From positions 25,795 through 82,057 of the forward strand of contig FR884564.1 in assembly GCA_000435535.1 (NCBI GenBank): a DNA stretch of 56,263 nt, in the 5' to 3' direction. Of the stretch, positions 1 to 7,536 are shown one piece after another. This stretch comes from Clostridium sp. CAG:575 (lineage in GTDB: Bacteria > Bacillota > Clostridia > TANB77 > CAG-508). Each line of letters starts with the position of its first letter. Within the stretch, counting starts at the first letter, position 1. The position numbers and the translations under genes were made by a program. Below the pieces are notes generated by a model that worked only from the letters and a program-made list of their open reading frames with translations, was not told the DNA's origin and ran no database searches.

Positions 1-45
1 ATAAAAAATTCTAAACACCATTGCACAAAAGTAAGTTATATCAAT

Positions 46-166
46 AATTAGGGGATTAGGGTATTTTATATTATTAATATATATAAATAATATTATATAT
101 AATATAAAAAAATAAATAAATATATAAATATATATATAATACAAAAAAAATCCCTTTTCTCCCTAA
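46..166. other. A/T-only tract between inverted G-rich and C-rich repeats
   Basis: Positions 62-141 are 80 consecutive A or T bases. A G-rich stretch on the left (two ATTAGGG copies, about 47-61) is complementary to CCCTAAT on the right (160-166). The tract lies just upstream of the replication genes. It could be a duplex-unwinding element of a phage origin or a transcription boundary; the function is inferred only. The rest of 1-208 shows no gene. Confidence 0.4.
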
Positions 167-208
167 TAGTATAAAAATCAACAAGAAGTTGAAAGGAGTA
201 AATAAAAT

Positions 209-385
209 ATGAGAGAAAGATTAAAAACAATAATATTAATAGAAGATAAAATAGATGCAGAAATTGATAGAACTGAAAGATTAATTAAACTATATGAAGG
301 AAATGACAAAGAAAATGTATTAATGTATCTAAAAGGAGTATTAGAAACATTAAAATGGATAAAAGAGGTACGATTAAATGGATAA
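209..385 (+). CDS. Small phage protein, 58 aa
   Basis: ATG at 209 follows a good ribosome binding site (GAAAGGAG at 191-198). The 58-residue product is charged and mostly helical, and I do not recognise it. Its stop overlaps the start of the next gene by eight bases, so the two are probably translationally coupled at the head of the early operon. Confidence 0.6.
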   Translation: MRERLKTIILIEDKIDAEIDRTERLIKLYEGNDKENVLMYLKGVLETLKWIKEVRLNG

Positions 386-569
386 AATAAAAGAATTATA
401 CAATAAGATATTGCAAAGATATTACAATGGTTGCAATTACATAGAAGAACATATAGAAGAAGTGGACAAGTATTTACCAGAAGTAATGAAATTATTAGAT
501 ACATTAAATCAAATATTAAAAAAAATACCAGCAACAGAGGAGGAGATACTTAATGGATTTAAAACTTAG
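378..569 (+). CDS. Small phage protein, 63 aa
   Basis: A 63-residue acidic helical protein with no recognised domain. It overlaps the preceding gene by eight bases and the helicase gene by seventeen, so it belongs to the tightly packed early operon. Confidence 0.6.
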   Translation: MDKIKELYNKILQRYYNGCNYIEEHIEEVDKYLPEVMKLLDTLNQILKKIPATEEEILNGFKT

Positions 570-2061
570 AGACTATCAGAAAGAAGTTTTAGATATAATA
601 GATAAATTAGAACCAGGTTCATACTTAATTCAAATGGCTACTGGATTAGGTAAAACAGCAACATTTACAAATATAAAAAGAAAAGGTTGTGTATTAGTCT
701 TAGCACACAGAGAAGAACTAATAACACAACCAGTAAAATATTACAACTGTCCAGTTGGAATAGAGATGGCTAGTCAACAGTCCAATGGAGAAGAAGTTGT
801 AATAGCTTCAATAATGAGTTTAACACATAGATTAGAAAAATTCAAGCCAGATGAATTTGACATGATAATAATAGATGAAGCACATCATGCGGCAGCACAA
901 AGTTATAAAAAGATAATAGAATATTTTAAACCACGACTTTTATTAGGTTTTACAGCAACACCTAACAGAGGTGACAATGTAAGACTAGATGATGTATTTC
1001 AAAAAATAATATTTCAAAAAGATTTAAAATGGGCAATAAAAAATAAATACTTAACAGACATTGAGTGTTTAAGAGTAAATATAGGATATGATATTTCAAA
1101 AGTAGCAAGAAGAATGGGAGATTTTGCAACAGGTGAACTAGATAAAGCAATGAATACAGATATATTAAATGGAGCAATATTAGAAACATATCAAAAATAT
1201 GCAAAAGGACAAACATTAATTTTTGCAACATCTGTTGAACATGCACAAAATATTGCAAAACTTATACCAGGAGCGGTAGCAGTTACAGCAGAAACAAAAA
1301 ATAGATCTGAATTAATACAAAAATTTACTAATAGAGAAATACCTTGTTTAGTAAATTGTATGATATTTACAGAAGGTACAGATATGCCACTAGTTGAAAC
1401 AGTAATGATTGCAAGACCAACTTCAAATAGCTCTTTATATACACAAATGGTAGGTAGAGGTTTAAGACTTTATCCAGGAAAAGAAAAATTAATATTAATA
1501 GATTTAGTAGGAACAACAGGAAGAGCTAATCTTTGCACGGCACCAACACTGTTGGGAATAGATATGGAAAATGTACCAAAATCAAAACAAGATGAAATTC
1601 AAGGAGATTTATTTGACTTACCAGATTTAATTCAAGAAATATCAGATATACCTGAGAGTTGGATAAAAAACATAGAAATAGTAAATCTTTGGGCAAAAGG
1701 GCAAGATTATAATACACATAATGTAAATTGGTTTAAAATGCCAAATGGCGATTTTGTATGTACTTTAAAAAATTCTAGATTAATAATTCCAGCACAAGAT
1801 GAATTAGGAGAAACAACATTATGTGGTAAAAGAATGAAAATGCAAGAAGCTTTTGATTTGGCTTATACATATTTATGTGAGAATTATCCAGAACAAAAAT
1901 ATATATGGGATATAAAACAAATAAAAAAATGGGGAAAATCAGAAGCAAGTGAAAAACAAAAAACAATAATAAAAAGAATGTGCAAAGATTTAGATGTTAG
2001 TGAATTAACAAAAAGCGAAGCAAGTCAAATATTAAATAGATTATTGTACAAAGGAGCATAA
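553..2061 (+). CDS. Phage DEAD/DEAH-box superfamily 2 DNA helicase
   Basis: This 502-residue protein is a superfamily 2 helicase of the type III restriction/COG1061 kind, probably unwinding DNA during phage replication or recombination. Near the N-terminus the Q-like motif LRDYQ is followed by Walker A ATGLGKT (about residues 29-35), a DEAH Walker B box (about 107-110) and the FTATP motif III. The C-terminal half carries FTEGTDMP and the arginine-finger motif VGRGLRLYPGK. The last 150 residues are a less conserved extension. It is followed after one base by a RecU-like resolvase, a usual pairing in phage replication modules. ATG at 553 has GGAGGAG upstream. The general function is secure; the exact substrate is not. 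Confidence 0.9.
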   Translation: MDLKLRDYQKEVLDIIDKLEPGSYLIQMATGLGKTATFTNIKRKGCVLVLAHREELITQPVKYYNCPVGIEMASQQSNGEEVVIASIMSLTHRLEKFKPDEFDMIIIDEAHHAAAQSYKKIIEYFKPRLLLGFTATPNRGDNVRLDDVFQKIIFQKDLKWAIKNKYLTDIECLRVNIGYDISKVARRMGDFATGELDKAMNTDILNGAILETYQKYAKGQTLIFATSVEHAQNIAKLIPGAVAVTAETKNRSELIQKFTNREIPCLVNCMIFTEGTDMPLVETVMIARPTSNSSLYTQMVGRGLRLYPGKEKLILIDLVGTTGRANLCTAPTLLGIDMENVPKSKQDEIQGDLFDLPDLIQEISDIPESWIKNIEIVNLWAKGQDYNTHNVNWFKMPNGDFVCTLKNSRLIIPAQDELGETTLCGKRMKMQEAFDLAYTYLCENYPEQKYIWDIKQIKKWGKSEASEKQKTIIKRMCKDLDVSELTKSEASQILNRLLYKGA

Positions 2062-2062
2062 A

Positions 2063-2470
2063 ATGCAAAAAGGGAGAAGTTTTGAAAAACAAATTGAAAA
2101 AGTAATAGATTATATTGAAAAATTAGGATTTCATGGGCATAAGAATTATGCAAAAAGAACATCAGAGGGCCTTTATCTAGAAGGAGAATGTTTTGATTAT
2201 GAAATATTTTTACCAAACAGACATGACTGTTTTGATGCAAAAGAATGTAAAACAGACACGTGGCATATTGTAAAGAAAGATTTAAGGCAAACAAACGAAT
2301 TAAAAAAGTGTAAAAATGCAGGATGCAATGCTTATTTTCTTGTGTGTTTTGAAAACAATGATGTAAGACAAATTGATGTAGATATAGTTATTGATTATTT
2401 AAAACAGAATAAAAAATCAATTAAAAAGAATGGTCTTCCTGGTTGGGAATTAATTAAGGCTATAAAGTAG
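2063..2470 (+). CDS. RecU-like PD-(D/E)XK Holliday junction resolvase
   Basis: A 135-residue nuclease of the PD-(D/E)XK fold, closest by eye to RecU and phage resolvases. The active-site pattern is an acidic GECFDYE strand at about residues 36-42, then FDAKECK (about 54-60) supplying the D and E-x-K residues, and a hydrophobic NAYFLVCF strand near residue 92 that matches the RecU core. It is shorter than chromosomal RecU (about 200 aa), which is usual for phage versions. It starts one base after the helicase stop, so the two are probably co-translated and would process branched replication or packaging intermediates. A VRR-NUC-like nuclease is the main alternative. Confidence 0.75.
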   Translation: MQKGRSFEKQIEKVIDYIEKLGFHGHKNYAKRTSEGLYLEGECFDYEIFLPNRHDCFDAKECKTDTWHIVKKDLRQTNELKKCKNAGCNAYFLVCFENNDVRQIDVDIVIDYLKQNKKSIKKNGLPGWELIKAIK

Positions 2471-2482
2471 GAGGAGAAGAAG

Positions 2483-2803
2483 ATGAGTGTTAAAGGAAAA
2501 GTAAAAAAACTAAATAAGAAAATAGAAAATTTACAAGAAGAATTACAAACTTGTCAATTATCTAATCGTAGATTAAGAAATAAGAGTGATAGGCTAAAGA
2601 TAGAATTAGAAGAACAAAAAGCAGATAAACAATATACAGAAATATTAAAAAACATAGTTAAATTTGCAATAACTAATCATATAGGAAATTTAAGAGGTGG
2701 AATGCAAATAGAAAGATATGGAATAGATAAAATGCAAAATTTAAAATTAAGTATAGATTATGAACCTCAATACAACAGTTACATAATCAGAGTTAATTAT
2801 TAG
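2483..2803 (+). CDS. Coiled-coil phage protein, 106 aa
   Basis: The first 50 residues are a charged coiled coil with heptad leucines; the C-terminal half is a small mixed-fold region ending in a beta-like segment. The family is not recognised. A strong GGAGGAG lies just before the ATG. It sits in the early operon between the resolvase and further small proteins. Confidence 0.65.
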   Translation: MSVKGKVKKLNKKIENLQEELQTCQLSNRRLRNKSDRLKIELEEQKADKQYTEILKNIVKFAITNHIGNLRGGMQIERYGIDKMQNLKLSIDYEPQYNSYIIRVNY

Positions 2804-2816
2804 GAGGAGAATAGAT

Positions 2817-3029
2817 ATGTTAAAAATAAGAGATGATGTAGATTTAAAAGAATTAGAGAAGTTTGGATTTTATAAAACTGCTTGGAAAGATTCGATGTCA
2901 GCTTGTAATGGAGATTTAAATATAAACACATATTCAAGAAAGTTATATGTATATACATCAAAAACGGAAGTTTTAAATGTATTATACGATTTAATCAAAG
3001 CAAATTTAGTCGAGAAAGTAGAGGGATAG
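2817..3029 (+). CDS. Small phage protein, 70 aa
   Basis: Unrecognised 70-residue protein with a strong GGAGG ribosome binding site. The DNA for its C-terminal residues DLIKANLV recurs exactly about 280 bp downstream in a 19-residue open frame (see 3245), showing a local duplication. Confidence 0.6.
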   Translation: MLKIRDDVDLKELEKFGFYKTAWKDSMSACNGDLNINTYSRKLYVYTSKTEVLNVLYDLIKANLVEKVEG

Positions 3030-3032
3030 AGT

Positions 3033-3248
3033 ATGGGAAAAGAATTAATAGATTATATAGAAGAATTAGAAGTAAAGTGTACTGAAGAATATAACATAAT
3101 AAAAGCAAAAGCCTATAATGTCAGAATAGAAGATAATTATGCAATACAGTTAAGAGATGAATTTAATAAAAATGCTGGAAAATATGAAATAGTTGCTCAA
3201 ATAAAAAGAAAAATATTAGATTTATTAGAGAAAGGAGCAGAAGAATGA
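3033..3248 (+). CDS. Small phage protein, 71 aa
   Basis: A 71-residue charged helical protein of unknown function. It starts three bases after the previous stop and its end overlaps the start of the tiny frame at 3245 by four bases (ATGA), as in coupled operon genes. Confidence 0.55.
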   Translation: MGKELIDYIEELEVKCTEEYNIIKAKAYNVRIEDNYAIQLRDEFNKNAGKYEIVAQIKRKILDLLEKGAEE

Positions 3249-3304
3249 AAATAGAAGAATATACACAAGATTTAATCAAAGCAAATTTAGTAGTAAAGGA
3301 GTAA
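3245..3304 (+). pseudogene. 19-residue remnant carrying a duplicated gene end
   Basis: An ATGA-overlapping start opens a frame of only 19 codons. Its C-terminal DLIKANLV is encoded by a 23-bp stretch (3269-3291) identical to 2988-3010 at the end of the 70-residue gene. It is most simply the tail of a duplicated and deleted gene copy that kept its start. Whether the peptide is made is unknown. Confidence 0.4.
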
Positions 3305-3311
3305 ATAAGAT

Positions 3312-3608
3312 ATGGAAAAATATAATTTAAAAAATAAAACAGATATAAAAATGCATAATGTATTATTTGCAACAACAAGTGAAAGAGATTATGAGATGGA
3401 AAGATTATTGTTGCTAGAAGATATGCCTGATACAGAATATAATGAATTTGTTTTAGCAGAAGGATATCATTGTAGTTGTTATGATTTTGATGAAACTAAC
3501 TGGGATTGCACAAAATTAACTAAAGATGAATTAAATAAATTGCTAGAAAAAATAGAAGATTGGGAAACATTAAGAAAAGAATTAAAAGAATTTTTAGCGA
3601 GATATTAA
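3312..3608 (+). CDS. Phage protein of unknown function, 98 aa
   Basis: A 98-residue acidic protein with a central segment holding three cysteines (HCSCYDFDETNWDC), which could bind metal. The family is not recognised. It has its own ribosome binding site and lies inside the early operon. Confidence 0.55.
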   Translation: MEKYNLKNKTDIKMHNVLFATTSERDYEMERLLLLEDMPDTEYNEFVLAEGYHCSCYDFDETNWDCTKLTKDELNKLLEKIEDWETLRKELKEFLARY

Positions 3609-3619
3609 GGGGGTATATA

Positions 3620-3862
3620 GTGAAAGAAAAAACAGAGAATGAAATATTTTCTTTTTCAGAAAGAGTAATAAAAGATGTAGTAAAACGAGATGATGAACAC
3701 ACAAAACAAGTAATAAAAGATTATCTTAGAGAAAGATATCCAAAGAAAAATATAAGAATTGATTTCTTAGATGAAGAAATAGTTAATCAAATTATAGAAT
3801 TAGGAATAGCAGAATATCAAAAAAGACAAGCCTTAGGAGGTGTTTTAAGTGAAAGAAAATAG
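3620..3862 (+). CDS. Phage protein of unknown function, 80 aa
   Basis: I place the start at GTG 3620, which follows AAGGGGGT at a normal distance; the frame is open further upstream but that part overlaps the preceding gene. The 80-residue product is helical and charged with no recognised domain. Its end overlaps the next gene's GTG start. Confidence 0.55.
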   Translation: MKEKTENEIFSFSERVIKDVVKRDDEHTKQVIKDYLRERYPKKNIRIDFLDEEIVNQIIELGIAEYQKRQALGGVLSERK

Positions 3863-4076
3863 TAGAGAAGATAGAGTTAATATATTAAAAATAGAATGTT
3901 ATATTACAATAAATGATGAGAAAGAGCCAATCTTAAATATTGGTACAAGCTTTTCAAATATGATAGAAAGTGAAGAATTTAAGCATTATAATGATGAGTT
4001 ACATAAAAATATTAAACCAGTTTTAAATGATTTAAAACAAATGTTACTAAACACATTAGAAATGGAGGAAGAATGA
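3849..4076 (+). CDS. Phage protein of unknown function, 75 aa
   Basis: GTG start at 3849 preceded by TTAGGAGG. The 75-residue product has a beta-rich first half (ILKIECYITIND) and a helical acidic end. No family recognised. It overlaps both neighbours by a few bases. Confidence 0.5.
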   Translation: MKENSREDRVNILKIECYITINDEKEPILNIGTSFSNMIESEEFKHYNDELHKNIKPVLNDLKQMLLNTLEMEEE

Positions 4077-4345
4077 AAAATAGTATAGAAGAAAAGAGAT
4101 TAAGCATTGAAGAAATATTATATAAATTATTAGGAGAAATAGAACCTTATGGAAGTACATCGATAGATAAAGAAAGATATAAAAATATAGAAAATTATTA
4201 TATAGCTTTAAGTTTTATAATAAATAAATTACATAATGCTGCTTTATTAAAAAATAGAAAAGAAGCAAGTATAAATGAAATTGCTCAAGAATGTTACTTA
4301 ATATTAAGAGAATACGGAATTGGAGATGATTTGGATGGCAATTAA
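4073..4345 (+). CDS. Phage protein of unknown function, 90 aa
   Basis: A 90-residue mostly helical protein without recognised domain. The start overlaps the previous stop (ATGA), indicating translational coupling. Confidence 0.55.
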   Translation: MKNSIEEKRLSIEEILYKLLGEIEPYGSTSIDKERYKNIENYYIALSFIINKLHNAALLKNRKEASINEIAQECYLILREYGIGDDLDGN

Positions 4346-4787
4346 AGAAAATAGCATAGAAGAAGATATAACAAGAGTAAAACAACGAATAGAAGATGTA
4401 AAGGAATATATTGAATACGGATTACCATATAGCGAATATTTAGATTTGGAAAATTCATTTGATAATATTTTATCAGATTATAAAAGAGTATTAAAAGAGA
4501 ATAAAGAACTAAAAATAAAAAACAATGCAATAAAAAGAGAAAGTGAAGCATATGCTGAAAACATGATTAGATTAGATAATGAATTAAATTTAGAAAAAGA
4601 AAAATCAAAATATGAATGGATTAGACAAAATTGTTTATCGCAAGAATTAGTAAATAAGTTATATATTCCAATTCAAAAAGTAAAAGACAAGATAGAAGAA
4701 TTAAAGAAAAACTTGTATACAGTTGAACACTATGAAACTGTAGGTGCAATAAATGTCTTACAAGAACTACTAGAAGGGAGAAAATAA
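4335..4787 (+). CDS. Coiled-coil phage protein, about 150 aa
   Basis: The likely start is ATG 4335, with GGAG nine bases before it; a TTG at 4320 and an ATG at 4326 are in frame but worse placed. The product is largely coiled coil (about residues 40-95). Function unknown. Confidence 0.55.
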   Translation: MAIKENSIEEDITRVKQRIEDVKEYIEYGLPYSEYLDLENSFDNILSDYKRVLKENKELKIKNNAIKRESEAYAENMIRLDNELNLEKEKSKYEWIRQNCLSQELVNKLYIPIQKVKDKIEELKKNLYTVEHYETVGAINVLQELLEGRK

Positions 4788-4788
4788 A

Positions 4789-4944
4789 ATGAAAATATTT
4801 TTAATAATTTTAGGTGTGTTTATTTATGGATTTATATGGGATTGGATTTCTATCGAACAAAGTACAGATGAATATTTAGAAAAATCTATGGATAGAGCAT
4901 ATAAATTAGCAGAAACATTAGAAAATAAACAAAAGGAGGACTAA
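4789..4944 (+). CDS. Single-pass membrane microprotein, 51 aa
   Basis: ATG 4789 opens a 51-residue frame with one N-terminal membrane span (IFLIILGVFIYGFIWDW) followed by an acidic cytoplasmic or extracytoplasmic tail. It follows a GGGAG site and the previous stop by one base. The function is unknown; small membrane proteins in phage early regions are often host-modifying. Confidence 0.5.
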   Translation: MKIFLIILGVFIYGFIWDWISIEQSTDEYLEKSMDRAYKLAETLENKQKED

Positions 4945-4947
4945 CAT

Positions 4948-5397
4948 ATGACAAAAGAACAAGAAGAATCACTAAAAAAACTTAGAAGACAAATACTAGC
5001 AGAAAAATATACAAAAAATATTGGGATACCTGTTTACATATCAGATTTAAAAAATGTTCTATCTATGCTAGAAGAAAAAGACAAAGAGATTGATAAATTA
5101 AAGAAACATAATGATGACTTATTAAGAAAATTAAGGAATAGAGTAAAACAAGTTAAAAAATTAGAAAAATATAGTCTATATAAGGAAGAATTTTCAAGAT
5201 TAAACAAGCAATTACAAAATAAAGACAAAATAATAGATTTAATGTCAGAAGCAATTAATAATAATGATATAGATGAAGATATTTGTAGGCGTATGGGACA
5301 AAAAGAAAATTGCAATGAATTTGAAGATAAAGAAAAATGCACAGAGTGCATAAAACAATATTTTGAAAATAAAGCAAAAGAATTATTAAATAAATAA
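4948..5397 (+). CDS. Coiled-coil phage protein with C-terminal cysteine cluster, 149 aa
   Basis: A long coiled coil (about residues 30-95) is followed by a short segment with four cysteines (C near 112, 121, 131, 134) that may bind zinc, then a helical end. It has a strong AAAGGAGG site. No family recognised. Confidence 0.6.
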   Translation: MTKEQEESLKKLRRQILAEKYTKNIGIPVYISDLKNVLSMLEEKDKEIDKLKKHNDDLLRKLRNRVKQVKKLEKYSLYKEEFSRLNKQLQNKDKIIDLMSEAINNNDIDEDICRRMGQKENCNEFEDKEKCTECIKQYFENKAKELLNK

Positions 5398-5401
5398 AAG
5401 A

Positions 5402-5452
5402 GCATACTACATCTAAAGAGTTTCTAAAGAGAATCTAAAGAGGTGTGGTATG
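5402..5452 (+). promoter_or_regulatory. Three phased TCTAAAGAG repeats inside an inverted repeat at a start site
   Basis: TCTAAAGAG occurs at 5412-5420, 5423-5431 and 5434-5442, exactly 11 bp apart; the last copy forms the ribosome binding site of the next gene. GCATACTAC (5402-5410) pairs with GTGGTATGC (5444-5452, one G-U), which would fold the site into a hairpin covering the start codon. An operator or a translational control element is inferred. Confidence 0.45.
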
Positions 5453-5662
5453 CAAGATAAAGAAATAATTCAAAAATGGAAAGCAGGCTTAAGTAAGAAT
5501 CAATTAGCAACAATGTATAAAAGACAATATAATCAAGAAATAAAGATAATAAGAAGTACAGTAAGACACAGACATGACGGAAGATACATAAGCAATTATG
5601 AAGCATTAGCTTATGTTGAAAGTGTAATATATGAGTATATAAAAGAGAGGACAAACAAATGA
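5450..5662 (+). CDS. Small helix-turn-helix-like phage protein, 70 aa
   Basis: The N-terminal half (IIQKWKAGLSKNQLATMYK) resembles a resolvase/sigma-4-type helix-turn-helix, so DNA binding is likely. The C-terminal half is a short helical region. Proteins of this sort sit just before ArpU/DUF1492 regulators in clostridial prophages. It may act on the phased repeats overlapping its own start, which would be autoregulation; that is inference. Confidence 0.55.
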   Translation: MQDKEIIQKWKAGLSKNQLATMYKRQYNQEIKIIRSTVRHRHDGRYISNYEALAYVESVIYEYIKERTNK

Positions 5663-5853
5663 CAATAAATCACATATACAACATAGTAGTAAACATAATG
5701 AGTAAATTAGAAGATATAGACTTCATAAGTTTAGACAAGAGAAAATATAATCAACAACAATTAAATGAAGCATACAAGATCCTAGACAGTTTAAAAGACG
5801 AATTAATAAGAGAAAATATTAAAAATAAACAGAAAGGAGCACAAAAGATATGA
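5659..5853 (+). CDS. Small phage protein, 64 aa
   Basis: A 64-residue helical protein overlapping the previous gene by four bases and the late regulator by four bases. No domain recognised. Confidence 0.55.
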   Translation: MTINHIYNIVVNIMSKLEDIDFISLDKRKYNQQQLNEAYKILDSLKDELIRENIKNKQKGAQKI

Positions 5854-6273
5854 CTAGAGAAGAATTAAAAGATTATAAACATAATCAAGAGTGGATTAAA
5901 GAGAGATTAGAGTATATAGAAGAATTAAAAACAAGTATAACAAATATAACAGCAGTGTTATCAGATATGCCAAAACGGAAGCAGAAAAGTAGAAGATAGT
6001 ATAGCTGAAAAAATAGCAATATTAGAAGATAGTTTAGAAGAAGTGTTACAAAAAATAATAGAAGCGGATAAAAAACAAAAAAAGATATTAGAACAATTGG
6101 ATTTAGTAGAACAACCATATAAGTTGATTCTAGAAAAAGTATACATACAAGGAAAAACATTAGTAACAACAGCAAGTGAAATGGACTATGATTATAAGCA
6201 TATGTGCAAAATGAATGGAATAGCATTAAAAAAATTTGAACAACACGACAAAAGAGGTGTAATCACGACATAG
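5850..6273 (+). CDS. DUF1492/ArpU-like late-gene transcription regulator, +1 frameshift at CGG
   Basis: Read in two frames this encodes one 140-residue protein of the DUF1492/ArpU family of sigma-4-like regulators that switch on phage late genes. The zero frame from ATG 5850 gives 49 residues and stops at 5997. The N-terminal coiled coil continues in the +1 frame after codon 43: after MPK comes in-frame CGG (5976-5978), and skipping its C gives GSRKVEDS, the expected Gly-Ser after MP in this family. The C-terminal part holds a region-4-like helix-turn-helix (about residues 100-125). It is the last gene of the early operon, directly before a terminator, the usual place for a late activator. 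Without recoding only an inactive N-terminus would be made. Confidence 0.8.
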
Positions 6274-6342
6274 AAATATGATATATATATAATCAGAGAT
6301 AAAAGAAATGGTCTCACAAATATTTTTGATTAGCTTTTTGGA

Positions 6343-6375
6343 AGAATAGATGTTTTAAATGTCTATTCTTTTTTT
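6343..6375 (+). terminator. Intrinsic terminator after the early operon
   Basis: AGAATAGA (6343-6350) pairs perfectly with TCTATTCT (6362-6369), followed by a T run to 6375. It separates early genes from the late region. The stretch 6274-6342 shows nothing else clear. Confidence 0.85.
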
Positions 6376-6413
6376 GTACCTCTATGTGGTTTAAAAAGTT
6401 AATAATATAAAAA

Positions 6414-6442
6414 TTGACAAAATTAACATAATATAGTAAAAT
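6414..6442 (+). promoter_or_regulatory. Sigma-A-type promoter, TTGACA-N17-TAAAAT
   Basis: Consensus -35 at 6414-6419, 17-bp spacer and TAAAAT at 6437-6442, downstream of the early terminator. It should drive the small gene at 6498 and possibly the late operon. Confidence 0.7.
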
Positions 6443-6497
6443 GATAATGAAACTAAGCAAACAGCAAATTAAAGCAAATGCTTTAGGAGGTAAGAGC

Positions 6498-6725
6498 ATG
6501 AGTAGATGGGATGGAAGATATGAAAGTACAAAAGAAAGTCAGCGGTCACTTGAAGAAGACATTTTAGAAGCTGGAAATGGTAACTTTTGTTATCCAACAG
6601 ATTCAGGTGGTACAGTAAGGCAGACTGATAGCCGTATTGATGTATACGGTACAAGCGATTCATCTAAAGGCCATTCTCATGATTGGTACAATGCTGGAAC
6701 TAATGAATATGGACATCATGATTAA
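6498..6725 (+). CDS. Hydrophilic phage protein of unknown function, 75 aa, with a zero-frame CGG
   Basis: The start is ATG 6498 behind TTAGGAGG. The 75-residue product is rich in Gly, Ser, Asp and Tyr and ends in EYGHHD; no family recognised. It contains CGG in zero frame at 6543-6545 (Gln-Arg-Ser if read normally) and the frame stays open, whereas a +1 shift would stop after seven more codons. It is one of three genes here where CGG is not followed by a useful +1 frame. It has its own promoter and terminator, so it may be a separately expressed cargo gene. Confidence 0.5.
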   Translation: MSRWDGRYESTKESQRSLEEDILEAGNGNFCYPTDSGGTVRQTDSRIDVYGTSDSSKGHSHDWYNAGTNEYGHHD

Positions 6726-6742
6726 TAAAATTTAACAAAAAG

Positions 6743-6768
6743 GCACTGATTAATTTCAGTGCTTTTTT
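6743..6768 (+). terminator. Intrinsic terminator
   Basis: GCACTGA (6743-6749) pairs perfectly with TCAGTGC (6756-6762), followed by six T. The next gene starts 33 bp downstream. Confidence 0.85.
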
Positions 6769-6800
6769 CATACAAATAAAAATAAAATGGAGAAATAATC

Positions 6801-6917
6801 ATGGATAAACAAATAGAACAATTTAAAAAAGAAAACTGTAGCAAATGCACAAAGAACATAGATTGTAAAATAGTAAGAAGAATAGACGGAAAATTAACAT
6901 GCACAGAAGAGGAATAG
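6801..6917 (+). CDS. Cysteine-containing microprotein, 38 aa
   Basis: A 38-residue frame with a GGAG site. CSKC plus later cysteines (about residues 13, 16, 22 and 34) suggest a small metal-binding knuckle. It precedes another cysteine-rich protein of similar style. Confidence 0.5.
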   Translation: MDKQIEQFKKENCSKCTKNIDCKIVRRIDGKLTCTEEE

Positions 6918-6920
6918 AAT

Positions 6921-7178
6921 ATGATTCAATGTTTAATAGATAATAAAATATGCCCAAACGGGAATAAAAAGTGTAAAGTATGTAAATTTGACAGTTGTGA
7001 GGAAGTACTAAATATGATAGAAGAAGAGCAAAAATATAATGAAAAATGGAAATTAAAACAAATAAAGAGCGAATTACCAGAACAGTGTAAAAACTGTTCT
7101 TTTTTAGAAATTACTAATCTAAGAGAAGGTAAAGTATTTTGTCCTTATATGATTAAAGAAAGGTGCATAATAAAATGA
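6921..7178 (+). CDS. Cysteine-rich phage protein, 85 aa
   Basis: An 85-residue protein with two cysteine clusters, an N-terminal one of CxxGxxKCxxC type and a C-terminal CxxC...C pair, so probably a zinc-binding module. The family is not recognised. It starts three bases after the previous gene and overlaps the next by four bases. Confidence 0.6.
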   Translation: MIQCLIDNKICPNGNKKCKVCKFDSCEEVLNMIEEEQKYNEKWKLKQIKSELPEQCKNCSFLEITNLREGKVFCPYMIKERCIIK

Positions 7179-7477
7179 AATTTAAGATAAATAATACAGA
7201 ATGGACAATAGAAGAAGTTGATGAAGCAACAATAAATAATGAAATGAAACCAGATGGGACTTTAGGAGTAACAATATATAGAACTCAAACAATAATGTTA
7301 CTAAAAGACCAAGCTAATATAATAAAGACACTAAAACATGAATTAACACACGTATGGCTATTTGAATATGGACATAATCAAAACGACGATAAAACATTTA
7401 CATATGAAGATGTATGCGAAATAGTAGCAAGTATTAATGATTTTATAAATGAAATAATAAATAAGTATTTTCGCTAA
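7175..7477 (+). CDS. HExxH metallopeptidase-like protein (ImmA/IrrE or SprT style), 100 aa
   Basis: The core is HELTHVWLFEYGH (about residues 52-64), an HExxH zinc motif followed by helices, as in short ImmA/IrrE- and SprT-like phage peptidases. I choose ATG 7175, which overlaps the previous stop; an in-frame GTG at 7163 lies inside that gene. In phages such proteins may cleave repressors or remain uncharacterised; the target here is unknown. Confidence 0.65.
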   Translation: MKFKINNTEWTIEEVDEATINNEMKPDGTLGVTIYRTQTIMLLKDQANIIKTLKHELTHVWLFEYGHNQNDDKTFTYEDVCEIVASINDFINEIINKYFR

Positions 7478-7479
7478 AT

Positions 7480-7513
7480 TTCGACAAACTTTTCAAAGAG
7501 AATATGATAAAAT
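7480..7513 (+). promoter_or_regulatory. Promoter of the TTCGACA-N21-TAWAAT class
   Basis: TTCGACA (7480-7486), 21-bp spacer with TGa just before TAAAAT (7508-7513), giving an extended -10. The same layout recurs at 18938 and 31474. It precedes the zinc-ribbon gene at 7537. Confidence 0.55.
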
Positions 7514-7536
7514 CCTCGAAAAAGGAGAAATGAAGT

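Noticed and set aside
6498..6725. A productive +1 shift at the CGG of this small gene
   Set aside because: The +1 frame stops after seven codons (in TAG), whereas the zero frame stays open for 60 more codons.
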